Positions 50,315-62,073 of a stretch of 64,000 nucleotides of DNA are shown in pieces. This stretch comes from Xestospongia bergquistia (taxonomy: Eukaryota > Porifera > Demospongiae > Haplosclerida > Petrosiidae), in the NCBI GenBank assembly GCA_963965975.1, contig OZ014413.1, forward strand, positions 3,358,001 to 3,422,000, written 5' to 3'. A model generated the notes under the pieces. The model was not told where the DNA came from. It worked only from the letters and a program-made list of their open reading frames with translations, and searched no databases. Both the position numbers and the translations under genes were made by a program. Numbering within the stretch: position 1 is the first letter of the stretch; each line of letters opens with the position of its first letter.

Positions 50315-51609
50315 GTATACACTAGTGTTGTTTTAGTTAACTATAACTAAAACTAAAACTCTTTTAGTTTAGCTTATTTGACTTTTAGTTAACTAACTAT
50401 AACTAACTAAATGTTTTTCGTCTGACAATTAACTAACTAAAACTAACTAAAAGTTTTTTGAAACCAAGAAAACTAACTAAAATTAACTAAACATAATGCA
50501 ATAATGGCAAAAACTAACTATAACTAACTTTTATAGTTAGTTCTGAACTAAAACAACAGATATCTAAACTCTAAAAATAACTGTCATACTTGCACAAAAG
50601 ACAAGCCACTAGTAAGTGATACGTTAACATGTCATAAGTTAGCTGATAATGAAAGATAGCACTATTCAATTACGTAACAAGCACATGTATACCTTTCACT
50701 TTGGCTGTACAATAAGCTATCACAATGCACAATACAACTGTGTGCTGGGCATAGATCAGACAGGAAGTTGAAACTTCTGTTATGTCAACTGAAAGACCAA
50801 AAGCAACCCAGTTTGGGAATATGTTTGACAATGACAAAACACCAAACAATAGTGTTTGCAAGATTAAAACATCAAAAAAGGTTGAATGTGAGAATAGAAT
50901 AAAAGGAAAACAATCAAACTAATTTAAAAAGGTACGTGAGCAAATATCTTGCTGATACTTATAGGAAGTTATTGGAGAAAGAATAAAATCTTAAGGATAA
51001 TAAAGCAACTTGTAATGGTAAAACGACACCAAGCAACTAACCCTTGCTTTGATGCTGCATAAATCTTACATCATATAATTTAGAAAATAACTGATAAGTT
51101 AGCTACATTAATTGGTAGTGCAAATGTTGCAACAATTGTAGTGGAAAACCAGGAATTTCGTGATCTACTAATGGAACAAGATTCTCCTTACAAAGCTGGG
51201 TATGCATCAAGGGATAGAACAAACTGATTGGCAGATACAAACTTAAAGAGTGGAATACTTTTAAGAAAAATAACCAATATCTTCAGTCTAATAATACATT
51301 AAATTTAACTTACTTTCTCAATTATAACTAACTAAAATTATACCTAAAGCAGAGAAATAAGTAAAATTATTCCACTGGCTCCGGCAGAGAAACTAACTAT
51401 AACTAACTAAAATTATTTCATTGGCAGAGAAACTTACTATAACTAACTAAAGTTATTCCATTGTCAGAGAAACTTACTATAACTAACTAAAGTTATTCCA
51501 TTGGTAGAGAAACTAACTATAACTAACTAAAAGTAGTCCTCTTACAGAAAAACTGACTATAACTAACTAAAATTACATAAAGCTAAACTAAAACAACACT
51601 AGTATACAC
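50315..51609 (+). mobile_element. hAT-type DNA transposon, degraded, 1279 bp
   Basis: Ends are inverted repeats TAGTGTTGTTTTAGTT (50323-50338) and its exact reverse complement ending at 51601. Perfect 8-bp target duplications GTATACAC flank it (50315-50322, 51602-51609). TAGTG fits the hAT end rule. Both ends carry many subterminal ACTAACTATAACTAACTAAA motifs, typical transposase-binding arrays. The interior encodes broken pieces of a BED-finger transposase (VCKIKTSKKVECENRIKGKQ near 50850, then VREQ). It also holds a later ANVATIVVENQEFRDLL block near 51120-51170. It has stops and is therefore non-autonomous. Confidence 0.9.
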
Positions 51610-54600
51610 TACAAGCTAAAGTATACCTTGAAATAAAAACACTGAAAGTGCTTATAAGTTTATCAGTGATAATAATATTAAGAATATAATTAAAGTCATC
51701 ACTGACCAAAAACCATTACTACTTTCAAATTTCCTTCACGCGTTAAAAACTCCTCTTGAACACTCCCTGATCACTAGAAATTTCAAAATGGAATTCCAAT
51801 TTCCAATTACTCAATTTGAAATTTTCATGCCTTTTTTGGAAGGTTTTTGTTACATATAATTATTGTGAATATATAAATAAAGCACCTAGCCATTTGTTGA
51901 TGATAAAATCAAGATTCCAAATTCTCCTATGATGATGACATACCTATTGTACAACTAATGGGTAGGTGCTTTATTTATGAATACTTGAAAGAACAATTAC
52001 TTTCTATAATCTGGTGATAGGTATCAAGCTAAGCTATTGGTTTGTTTATCATATGCTGTTCTGTTGATTGAAAGTGTTCTGGACTAACTTTTTAAGGCCC
52101 AATGTTGCAAATCTGCAACAAATTTCATATCATTCATAAACATTTGATTTCTCATCTTTTCTTGTTATTTTTATGTTTTGTGAAAACCATTACAATATTA
52201 GATAAGTATTTTTACGCTCTTTAAAGGCTCAGCTGTAAAAAAAATGGCGGAACGCTTCGCATAAATACTATATACTATACATACGTTCATACTTTCAGCA
52301 GCTGCCACTCTCATTTTACTCTAGCAATCAGGCAAATGTACTAGTACTGAAGATATGAATTATATATAGCACGGAGGATATTGTAGATATGATAGAGAAC
52401 AACTGGGAAATAGCAGGAGAAGTAATTTGCAAGTATAATGATGACAATTTCGAGTGTGGAATAAATGAAGAAATTGTTGAGGTGAGGTATGAAATAAACT
52501 GTGACTGTAATTTTTTATTATGTTTTTATTATTTTTATCTATAAGCTAACAAATGTAATCATTCAGATTTATAATTATGAATCTTTTTTAGCAATTTACA
52601 AGTTGCTCCCAATTCAATCTATAATTTCGTACATTATTATAATTATTGTAAATTACGTAATGTTAAAAGATTAGAGAGTTTAGAGGGTCTGGTGCTACTA
52701 AGAAGTGTTTCCATAAGTTATGAAAGCTAAAGGTTTTGATTAATTCCATTCAATATGATAGTACTTGTAATAAGTAAAATTAAAATCATTGTTTGTTATG
52801 TTTGATGTTGGTCATTGGTTGGGGGTTAATTGGTCACAATCAATAGACATACCTACCAGACATACCTATATATATATATATATATATATATATTCTGTGT
52901 AATCTAAATCAATCTTATATGACTGCCTGACATGTTTTGTGTGTCAGGTAGAAAAAAATATTCAAATCTATTAGTTATTCCAATTAACAATAAGCTTTAA
53001 AATGTATACAGATAAGAAAGAACCTTTATGATCAATATATATTGATGGTATTGATCCATCCATCTATCTCTATGTAAGTTTGTCAGTATATCTGTTTTTT
53101 TTCTATTAAATCCTCTATAATTGTTAACTTAAGCTTAAACCTATAATAGTTGACTATGTTGATTGATTAGTTTGACTAAATCTTTAGCGCCATAATGAAA
53201 AAAACTACCATGTAGTTCTTTTCTGTTTCATTATCTCCTAACAAGTTTTTGCAAAGGTCAATTAATAAATTCGGACACACCCTAAATTCTTCTATAATGT
53301 TTCCATTTCAGTTTTTGTAGTAGACATTACTATGTGGTAGATCAACTTCTGTAGTTGTTTTTACAAGGTGTACAAATATTTGAGCACAACTGCAGGCAAT
53401 CGATTAGTTTGCAGCAACCTGTAAGAGAAAACAGCAACTCAAGTCTTTTCATAGTGTATAAGAAAATAAAGAAACACGTTCAATTTTTTAAATTTATATA
53501 TCTGATATGGAGTACTAAAGGTCAAGATAAAGTACTTAGCTTTCTTTTCCTCTCTTAAAAATGCCAAATGTTTTTTTAGATATTCAATGCCCAAATTCAC
53601 AAATTGCTCTTTTTGTATCAATGTGATATTTATTTTTAGTGGTAGAGGAGTCATAACAATGTTCTTTGTATTGAAAATCATGATATCATCACTACAAATG
53701 ATGCCTCATCCTTTGGGTTCCCTCCCCTTATGGAACATCTGGCTTCTAGACTAGTTATAGTGTTACCCTGTTCTTTATTTTAACAACACCTAATAACCTC
53801 ATTATAAGCCTTAATAGTTATTAAAAGACTAGATAATGCCACCTAGTTGCTTATATAAGCCTATAACGTAATTTTAACAGTTACATGAAAGTATAAAAGT
53901 ATATGATAAATTGAACAAGGCAACCACTTTCCTTGGAGCTCCGTAGTACATATTAAGCATTACCATATATGTTAGTAGTAAGATGTGCATGCATAAAAAT
54001 TGCAAAAAGTCATAATTTATTAACATTAGGTTCAAGTTACTAATATTCAGTAGATATAACATAATGCTGCTTTAACTGTAAGTATTCTGTTTTAATTTTT
54101 CAATTGTAACTTTTTATAAATTTTTTGCTGTCATAGTGGAAGCAAATAAAATTATAGACAATTTGGGGATTGTATCATACCATTCAATAATAATTATTTT
54201 GTCTATTTCTAGGATACTTGATCCTCCAAGGTTTCCAAGAAGTAAAATTATGATCAATAATAAGAATATTACTCTGTTATCTATTTACATTTCTTCCACT
54301 CTTCTAGTCTAAGACTTACTGATGATATAGAGAGTGAGGCCTCAGGTATTCAAATAACATTGAATAGCTTCTCTTGTTATTAGATTTTAGGACACTTGTT
54401 ATTATTTTATTTTGCACATATTAGTAAATTATTCTCCCTCCCTCTCCTCTAAATCACTACTTTGACTTATATGAATGATCTATTTTATTCACATTTCTTC
54501 CACTCTTCCAGTATGAGACTTGTTGATGATATTGAGGAGGCGCCCTTGTAACAACAATGAACAGTATCTCCTTTTTGGCTATGAAAGTTGTTATAGTTTT

Positions 54601-55357
54601 GTTGATGTGTAAATTACGTTCTACCCATTACACACCAACTACGTAATAATTACCACCCCTAATTAGGAAACTAGATTACTTCTGGCTCTAGTGAGAGGCT
54701 TGTGGTGGTATTGTCCCACATGTTTAAACAACATTTTAATTACTACTTTTGTTATTTAATATTTTGTGCAAAACACTTTTCAATATCAGCGTTGTTATTC
54801 TGGAAAATCCCTTTAAAAATCATTTGATTCTTTGGGAATTTAACAAGCTACCTTACTTTAAAATAGTTTTCTTTTATTATAATATTAAAAGTTGTCTTGT
54901 GTAAAACACAAAATATTTTTGCGGATCAGGTTATGTATACAATTTTGTACATTTTTTACCAAAGTTCACATATTCTGTACAAATTTGTACTCTTTGTAAA
55001 AGAAACCTCAAAGTAGAGAAATGACAAAGTGTGTACATTGCTTATAATTAAATTATAATTAAATTATTTTCAGAGCAATGACTAAACCATCATTATCTTT
55101 TTACTGATGTATCCTCTGTAGGCCCAGAAATTATCTATAAATTACATTAAAACATGATCACAATTTATGAAGACCCAGCAGCACCACAGAAAATTAATGC
55201 ATTGCTTTATTACAATTTATATTCCTTATATTACAAACGTGATAGTACATGCTACTTCATAATTATGCTATGTGTTTAACAAGGCTTCAAAAAAATGAAT
55301 ATTTTAATAAAAAAACCTAGAATAAAATAAAAATGGAACTTTTATTTTGGATGATGT
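51610..55357. other. Long stretch with no confident gene
   Basis: AT-rich, with a (TA)n run near 52867-52893. Two similar exon-like pieces, LRLTDDIESEASG (near 54308) and MRLVDDIEEAP (near 54513), each follow TTCCACTCTTCYAG and look like a duplicated acceptor and exon start, but no complete exon chain could be built. The minus-strand ORFs near 53439-54062 have no domain character. Confidence 0.4.
52389..52481 (+). CDS. Candidate first coding exon, unassigned
   Basis: ATG then 31 codons (MIENNWEIAGEVICKYNDDN...), acidic, ending phase 0 at GTGAGG. No partner exon identified with certainty; the DDIE-type pieces near 54.3 kb are possible partners. No family recognised. Confidence 0.25.
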
Positions 55358-55359
55358 TA

Positions 55360-55680
55360 CTAATGATTCACAAAAGGGTCTGTTTCCATGTTCTCAGCTA
55401 CAGATCTAAATACCTCTAATTTCTTTAGAATATTAATTAATCTTTGTAATAACTGGGGCTGTGTATTGATTGAGGTCATTAAACCTTTCATTAGTAGGAC
55501 ACCTTTTTCCATATCAGTCTTTGCAGCATTATCTGTAGCACTATTATAACAGTCTAATGTAATAAATCGAGCACTAAACAGTTCATTTGCTAGAGGTAAT
55601 CTGTTATTGGAATCAAAGACAAGACATGATAACTCAGCATAATGTATTCTAAACACATCTTGTGGTAAGGGGTGTTGGAC
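55360..55680 (-). CDS. Last exon with a CARD-like/death-fold helical domain
   Basis: The 107-codon terminal exon has acceptor TCCACAG at 55681-55682 and a TAG stop at 55360-55362. It reads YAELSCLVFDSNNRLPLANE, LFSARFITLDCYNSAT, KGVLLMKGLMTSIN, then LLQRLINILKKLEVFRSVAE. The pattern resembles a CARD/death-fold-like helical module seen at the ends of sponge NLR- and ankyrin-type proteins ('L..YS..LI...', 'LL..I...I', 'LLQ.L..L'). That family call is from pattern memory. Upstream exons are uncertain; candidates are the Ig-like exon 57312-57448 and intervening small exons. Confidence 0.5.
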   Translation of the reverse strand, partial: VQHPLPQDVFRIHYAELSCLVFDSNNRLPLANELFSARFITLDCYNSATDNAAKTDMEKGVLLMKGLMTSINTQPQLLQRLINILKKLEVFRSVAENMETDPFVNH

Positions 55681-55873
55681 CTGTGGATTAAAAAAGCTAT
55701 GTTAAATATATTCTTCAATGACAATATGATAAACATATAGTGCACTTTATATGTATACATGATATAGCATACTGGGCAATTTGTGAAGGATTTAATTTGA
55801 CAAAATTTTCTTAATTGATATAATAGATACATCACCATATATGGTATGCACTACTAAATGTATTATGAGTTAC

Positions 55874-55905
55874 CTTCTTTCTCTCTGGTCAACTTCTCAA
55901 TCTCT
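55874..55905 (-). pseudogene. Relic of the coiled-coil exon of the ZU5/death family
   Basis: The minus strand reads EEIEKLTREKE followed by a GT donor, as in exons 11412-11486 and 33589-33663, but a TAA lies just upstream in frame. Suggests a third, mostly lost family member. Confidence 0.4.
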
Positions 55906-57311
55906 TCTTGTTACTTTATTGTTACTTTATCAGTAGCTATAGAATAAAACCATAAATCAGGGTTTTATTAAGAAATCTTTTGCATTAATTCATACACAAA
56001 TTAGCAAAAAGGTGGCAACAAAGCTAACTATGTAGATATGGAACAAATAGTCCCATTGAAATATAAGAGGAAACAAAACACTTCACAGTTCACACAAGTC
56101 ACAAATAAAGTAAACCAAATTTGTTACATTTCAGAGATTCCACCATAATGCGTATTACATATATTTGTATATTATTCTGAGTGAAGAAAGGCTATACTTT
56201 GGGATCTGCCCCTCAAATTTAGTTTTATGTGTTGCCCATATTAAAGAGTTATTCTGTGCTAAAGAGAAACAGAATAGAAAGTAATTAACAAATTATTTTT
56301 AACTGTGTCCAATTTGAGGTCAACTGGTGTCATATCTTACTTGATGAATTAATGATATAATCAACATAATTTGAGCATGACCCAATAGCTTGAAATTATT
56401 TAAGCTCTCTGTGTTTCTTTAATGTCTTTATTTTGTAGCATTTCTTTTAAAAAGGGCCACAACAAAGTTGTGTTATGATAGTCCTGATATCTGTTTGAGC
56501 ATCCAGATATTCATTCATTCACTGTGTTTACATTGATAGTAAATACACATGCATGCTTATGATGGTATGCAGTTGAGCAACAAAGAAGACTGGTTGGTTT
56601 CATTCTTTTATTTTTCTGTCTCATGCAATGCTATTAGCCATTATGTGATGAGCATCCACTTAGCACTAGTTTATAGGTACATGGTCTCAACAAAAAAACT
56701 TATAGCACTCGGAACAAGATATCAATGGCAATCAACCAGACCCTTTGATTACGTAAGACTATGATTATTAGCTACTTCATTAGTGAACACAGAACTAATA
56801 TTACTTTAAAAGGATCCGAGTGGTTTGTATATACAAGGATATAGTTCTGGATGTAACCTGACACAATCTCCATACTCTTGATTATAAACCTTTATAAGCT
56901 TCAAGCTATATGAGGATTTCCATGCTGGAAACAGTTACAAATCTATAAGAAATCATTAGTAAAAGATTGATGAAAGCTTTTTACAAATTCATCTGTACAA
57001 AGGAGTTGCACTATCTTGATATTAGCTCACTACTTGTGAAATCACAAGGGATATACTGTAAGATCTACTGTCTGAAAGGACTGCTCAATACATTATTTAT
57101 ATGTAAACACATAAGCCATTCAAGTAGGTAAGTTTAGTATTACTAATATACTATACACTACTATACTAGATAGGAATCATTATTATCAGTAAGTTTGATG
57201 ACTATCTTACCATTACATTGACCAGTTTGGGTCTGATTGATCATTTTGATGCTATAAAAAATAAATAAAATGTATATTACAAGATAATATAATATACAAA
57301 ATATAACTTAC

Positions 57312-57448
57312 AGCCAATAGGAAGTCCACATACAACTGTTACCTTGTCAGATGTTACTGACTCAGCTCCACTGGCAACTACACAGTGATATGACCCAAAC
57401 TGAAGGCCACTGATTGAAGATAGTATAAGTGTATCCATTGTTTCATTT
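57312..57448 (-). CDS. Ig-like domain exon (single exon of a larger gene)
   Basis: 137-nt exon with acceptor TTGCAG (57449-57450) and donor GTAAGT. It reads NETMDTLILSSISGLQFGSY, then HCVVASGAESVTSDKVTVVC. The 'L.I..L..G.Y.C....G......V.V' pattern is the E-F-G strand signature of Ig domains. Splicing directly to the next downstream acceptor near 57254 would give an early stop, so the exon chain is unresolved. Confidence 0.55.
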
Positions 57449-57778
57449 CTGCAATAATAATTTTAGACCCTCTGAGATCGCTTCTGGTATATTTTCAGAC
57501 CATTTGTGGTTTTCAAATGACATGATGAGATATCCGGTGCTGAAAGACACTTAACACCTATAGACCAAGTTATACTGGGGCTGATAAGGCACTTAAGAGT
57601 AATTTAATACCCATAGACTATTGGTCAAACAGTACTTATCAGCCTTTGTGTTAGCAATCCTAGTCAGCAACTGATCCAAAAATAGTAGCTCAAGTAGTTA
57701 CATCATTTCACATTTGGCAGAGTATACAAGGGATCAGAATTTTTCAGGCATATTTTTGTTGAAGAAACTTCAAAGTAA

Positions 57779-58840
57779 TGGATATTCACTCTTATTTTGG
57801 TGAAGCTAGTACCCCATCTACATCAGCTTCTAGGCCAAGTAGCAGCAGTAGTGAAGATGAGTCCTCCCAAGAAGCACTGCACCAGTACAGTGAGACTGAG
57901 TAGACCCACATCTGAGAAGAAACGTGCAAAGCATTGTTCCACAATAAGTAACAGAAAATACAATACGAAATGGGAAAAATATTTTTCCTGGCTGGAATAT
58001 GATGAGGACTGCAAAGGTGCCTTCTGCAAGGTCTGCAGGATGTCTGGGAAGTCACTTCAGTGAACAGGGGGAGTATGGGTTACCAAACCATTTACCTATT
58101 GGAAGAAAGCTGTAGAGAAGATGAAAGCTCATGAAAAGTGTGATCTTTATTCCTAGGCTAATCTGGCTGCTTTGGCTGCAGAGGGAGCACTGCGAGAGGG
58201 CTTAATCATGCAACAGCTTCAGAAAGTAGACAGGCAAGAGAGGATGAGGAACAAAGCAGCACTCATTCGCTGCACACACTTTCTCACACGACAACACATA
58301 GCACACACTACAAACTTCAACAAACTGGTTGATTTAGTAGTACCTTGTGGTGACAAGGATCTCAAGCACTTCTTGGAGAATGCAGGAAAGAATGCCATGT
58401 ACACATCTCACATAGCTGTACTTGAGTTTGTAGAAGTACATGGGTTGAAGAATCCTTACTGAAACGGCTTAAAAAACCATCCTACTACAGCATCATGGCA
58501 TATGAATGCACTGATGTTACAACTGTGGAGGAGCTGTCAGTATTCTGTCACTGGAATGAAAATGTTTTGTCAGCGGAGCACTTTTTGGATATAGTTCACT
58601 TGCAGCAAGCTGATGCAGAAAGCATCTACTCAGCTCCTATTGAATGTTTAAAAAAGAAAAATCTTCAGGTAGGAAAGAACGTGGGGATGGGATTTGACGG
58701 AGCAACCACATTCTCAGGTAAAAGATCTGGTGTTCAGGCTTGAATGAAGAACTTCGCACCACATACTCTATTTGTGCACTGCCATAGCCATATGCTGCAG
58801 TTGGCTTGTGTTCAAGCTGCAAATTGAACACCTGGAATAA
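57779..58840 (+). pseudogene. hAT-like transposase relic with TTF/BED-type finger (ZNF862/DUF4371-like)
   Basis: In shifting plus frames: an N-terminal MDIHSYFGEASTPSTSASRP; a finger region WEKYFSWLEYDEDCKGAFCK; VTKPFTYWKKAVEKMKAHEK; then LIRCTHFLTRQHIAHTTNF and VVPCGDKDLKHFLENAGKNA; then AYECTDVTTVEELSVFCHW and VGMGFDGATTFSGKRSGVQA. HCHSHMLQLACVQAAN follows. These are the successive blocks of hAT-derived DUF4371-type transposases. At least four frame breaks or stops are present and the C-terminal dimerisation domain is missing, so it is dead. Confidence 0.75.
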
Positions 58841-59043
58841 CTCACCCACCCATAACGTTACTTCTTCCAATTAAGGCCTCACCTATTAATTACAATTCCT
58901 TGTAAAGAATGTAACTCTGACAACAAACGGTGACAAGTGAAATAATTTATTGATCAACTAATTAATTGTAGCCAAAGTTGACATTGTCATATAATTATTA
59001 TATTATAACATACCAAGTATGACCTCTTTCTTGCCAAGATTAA

Positions 59044-59217
59044 CTAAGCTTTTTCAAATTGTGTCAATGGACTTCCTGTAAGTTCCCATTCCTCTAACAA
59101 GTACTTCGTCTGTTTTGTAGAATCTTCTTCACTCTTGATATCAGTCAGTACAAACTGATCTATATTAAGTTGAAGACCCAGTCGTTCCCAATCCTCTTGT
59201 ATAGAGGTTGTAGAATT
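59044..59217 (-). CDS. Last exon with death-domain C-terminal part
   Basis: Minus frame: EDWERLGLQLNIDQFVLTDI, then KQTKYLLEEWELTG and a TAG stop at 59044. The 'W..LGL.L.I....L..I......LL..W' pattern fits helices 2-5 of a death domain. The upstream acceptor is not settled; candidate upstream exons are 59296-59360 and 60457-60546. The 5' part of this exon is duplicated at 60643-60715 but cut there. Confidence 0.5.
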   Translation of the reverse strand, partial: NSTTSIQEDWERLGLQLNIDQFVLTDIKSEEDSTKQTKYLLEEWELTGSPLTQFEKA

Positions 59218-59295
59218 ACTTTAAGCTAGGGAAGATAAGAGAAGATATCTAAAGTAAGAAATGGTAAATAAAGTACTAAATTATAACACATCAAC

Positions 59296-59360
59296 CTGTT
59301 TTCTTTAATTGTTGTTCATACTCATGGGGTTTTGTTAGATGTTTTGTTACAATCAGTGCT
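59296..59360 (-). CDS. Candidate minus exon inside duplication copy 1
   Basis: 65-nt stretch with acceptor AATAG and donor GTTGAT, reading LIVTKHLTKPHEYEQQLKKT. Helical and charged. A matching copy is near 60799-60863. The joining phase to 59044-59217 is unresolved. Confidence 0.3.
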
Positions 59361-60456
59361 CTATTCTACACCAACTACTTGTGATATAAAGATTCCTCCA
59401 CCTGACTCACTCACTGCCATGATTATTGAAAAATTATACATTCAAAGTTTTGTTTATATGCTGTTGTAGTTATAATTGGGAAGACTCATACAAAGCAATG
59501 CCTCCACCATAAATGCCAGAATTGTTTAAAAGTATGCTATGACCATCAAATATTATTTTGCTATTGAAACACATGCACTAAAGCAGTCATGTTATCATCA
59601 CTAACTTTAATTTGGCCAAACAAAACATTAGCAATGTTGAATAACACCACAGCAGATATACACAACAAAAAACACAAGGTTAAAACTACCTGCAATGGTT
59701 GTATCAACTACAATACAAAGTGGTTATATTGACCTACATGTAGTTAAAGTGACACTCCTGGGTAACTTTAACTAAAATGGATTAATGTAACTTAGTTGGT
59801 TGAAGCTACCATGTTGACTGACTGTTGCTATAACTAGTTTAACACCAAAATAACAATGTAATCTAGTTATTAAAACAAATTGGTAAAAGGGAGAAAAAGC
59901 AATATTAGTTTACATAACATAGTGTTTTAGATAAATAAAACATCTGTTAGTTTATGACCATGATAAACATTATAATCAAATAAATCAGATATTAATGACT
60001 GGTGTGAAGAAACAGTAATGACATAGGCATAATAATGCACTTAAAATACCATTTTGTAATTTCACCCAGAATCTCATCAAGTTGATGTAAACCCAATATT
60101 GAGTTACCACAGAGCCAAAAACTGGTCTAACTTAATATGTGAAAAGTCAACTAAAAGCCAAAAGTAGTCTTTGTAGTTTATGTCCAATAACGGAAATTAT
60201 GAGGAAATGGTAGATACTAATTCAACTTAACTAACTTAGTATCTACTAATAGCTTTAATTGAAGCCACAATTTGACTACTATAGCAAAGTTAGTGTAAAA
60301 GCAATGTGGTTGTAGATAACAAACCAATTATGAAGATGGGATATATCTTAACAATTATGCCTGCACTGCATCTTTGTAATTTATTTTAAACTTCTCCATT
60401 ATAAGTACCTGTACATATGAAACATTAACAATTATGTAAATTGATACAGACTGTAC

Positions 60457-60546
60457 CTCTGGCCAGACTATTATTTGTGAAGTCTGGGGAAAACATTGGT
60501 TGCTCCTTTATAACACTTTCTATTCCCTTCAGATAGTGCTTGATCT
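60457..60546 (-). CDS. Candidate minus exon in duplication copy 1
   Basis: 90-nt stretch with acceptor TGCTAG and donor GTACAG: IKHYLKGIESVIKEQPMFSP, then DFTNNSLARG. Copy 2 (61950-62039) keeps the frame with two replacements (E to K, V to D). No domain recognised. Confidence 0.35.
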
Positions 60547-60642
60547 CTAGCAAGTAGCAACTATAACCATTGTTTAGATTAATGCATTAATGTTAAGTAT
60601 TAGAATTTTGTATACATGTTTGAAACTAAACATGTTTTTTTT

Positions 60643-62073
60643 ATATCAGTCAGTACAAACTGATCTATATTAAGTTGTTCCCAATCCTCTTGTATAGAGG
60701 TTGTAGAATTATTTTAAGTTTTGGAAGATAAGAGAAGATATCTAAAGTAAGAAATGGTAAATAAAGTACTAAATAATAACACATCAACCTGTTTTCTTTA
60801 ATTGTTGTTCATACTCATGGGGTTTTGTTAGATGTTTTTTTACAATCAGTGCTCTATTCTACACCAACTACTTGTGATATAAAGATTCCTCCACCTGACT
60901 CACTCACTGCCATGATTATTGAAAAATTATATATTCAAAGTTTTGTTTATATGCTGTTGTAGTTATAATTGGGAAGACTCATACAAAGCAATGCCTCCAC
61001 CATAAATGCCAGAATTGTTTAAAAGTATGCTATGACCATCAAATATTATTTTGCTATTGAAACACATGCACTAAAGCAGTCATGTTATCATCACTAACTT
61101 TAATTTGGCCAAACAAAACATTAGCAATGTTGAATAACACCACAGCAGATATACACAACAAAAAACACAAGGTTAAAACTACCCGCAATGGTTGTATCAA
61201 CTACAATACAAAGTGGTTATATTGACCTACATGTAGTTAAAGTGACACTCCTGGGTAACTTTAACTAAAATGGATTAATGTAACTTAGTTGGTTGAAGCT
61301 ACCATGTTGACTGACTGTTGCTATAACTAGTTTAACACCAAAATAACAATGTAATCTAGTTATTAAAACAAATTGGTAAAAGGGAGAAAAAGCAATATTA
61401 GTTTACATAACATAGTGTTTTAGATAAATAAAACATCTGTTAGTTTATGACCATGATAAACATTATAATCAAATAAATCAGATATTAATGACTGGTGTGA
61501 AGAAACAGTAATGACATAGGCATAATAATGCACTTAAAATACCATTTTGTCATTTCACCCAGAATCTCATCAAGTTGATGTAAACCCAATATTGAGTTAC
61601 CACAAAGCCAAAAACTGGTCTAACTTAATATGTGAAAAGTCAACTAAAAGCCAAAAGTAGTCTTTGTAGTTTATGTCCAATAACGGAAATTAGGAGGAAA
61701 AGGTAGGTACTAATTCAACTTAACTAACTTAGTATCTACTTATAGCTTTAATTGAAGCGACAATTTGACTACTATAGCAAAGTTGGTGTAAAAGCAATGT
61801 GGTTGTAGATAACAAACTAACTATGAAGATGGGATATATCTTAACAATTATGCCTGCACTGCATCTTTGTAATTTATTTTAAACTTCTCCATTATAAGTA
61901 CCTGTACATATGAAACAGTAACAATTATGTAAATTGATACAGACTGTACCTCTGGCCAGACTATTATTTGTGAAGTCTGGGGAAAACATTGGTTGCTCCT
62001 TTATATCACTCTTTATTCCCTTCAGATAGTGCTTGATCTCTAGCAACTATAACCATTGTTTAGATTAATGCAT
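60643..62073. repeat. 1.45-kb tandem duplication, copy 2
   Basis: Second copy of 59138-60587. The death-domain exon fragment at its left end is cut after VLTDI and lacks the GACTGGGTCTTC stretch present in copy 1. The acceptor-like AAAG of copy 1 reads AAAA here. Confidence 0.9.
61950..62039 (-). CDS. Candidate minus exon in duplication copy 2
   Basis: IKHYLKGIKSDIKEQPMFSP, then DFTNNSLARG; acceptor TAGTTGCTAG, donor GTACAG. Counterpart of 60457-60546. Confidence 0.35.

Larger units (their letters stand above)
59138..60587. repeat. 1.45-kb tandem duplication, copy 1
   Basis: Nearly base-for-base identical to 60643-62073. It starts inside the death-domain exon (59044-59217) and ends at TTTAGATTAATGCAT. 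It is separated from copy 2 by 55 bp. Differences are a few single bases and short indels. Confidence 0.9.

Noticed and set aside
50330..51600. Telomere-like or satellite tract of ACTAACTATAACTAA motifs
   Set aside because: The motifs cluster at both ends of an element with inverted termini and 8-bp target duplications, so they are subterminal repeats of a hAT transposon.
53439..54062. Minus-strand ORFs of 62-80 codons
   Set aside because: Low-complexity Ile/Leu/Lys/Tyr-rich translations as expected from AT-rich noncoding DNA.
57792..58055. Overlapping ORFs on both strands at the transposase relic
   Set aside because: The plus-strand blocks match hAT/DUF4371 order; the minus-strand ORFs are antisense shadows.
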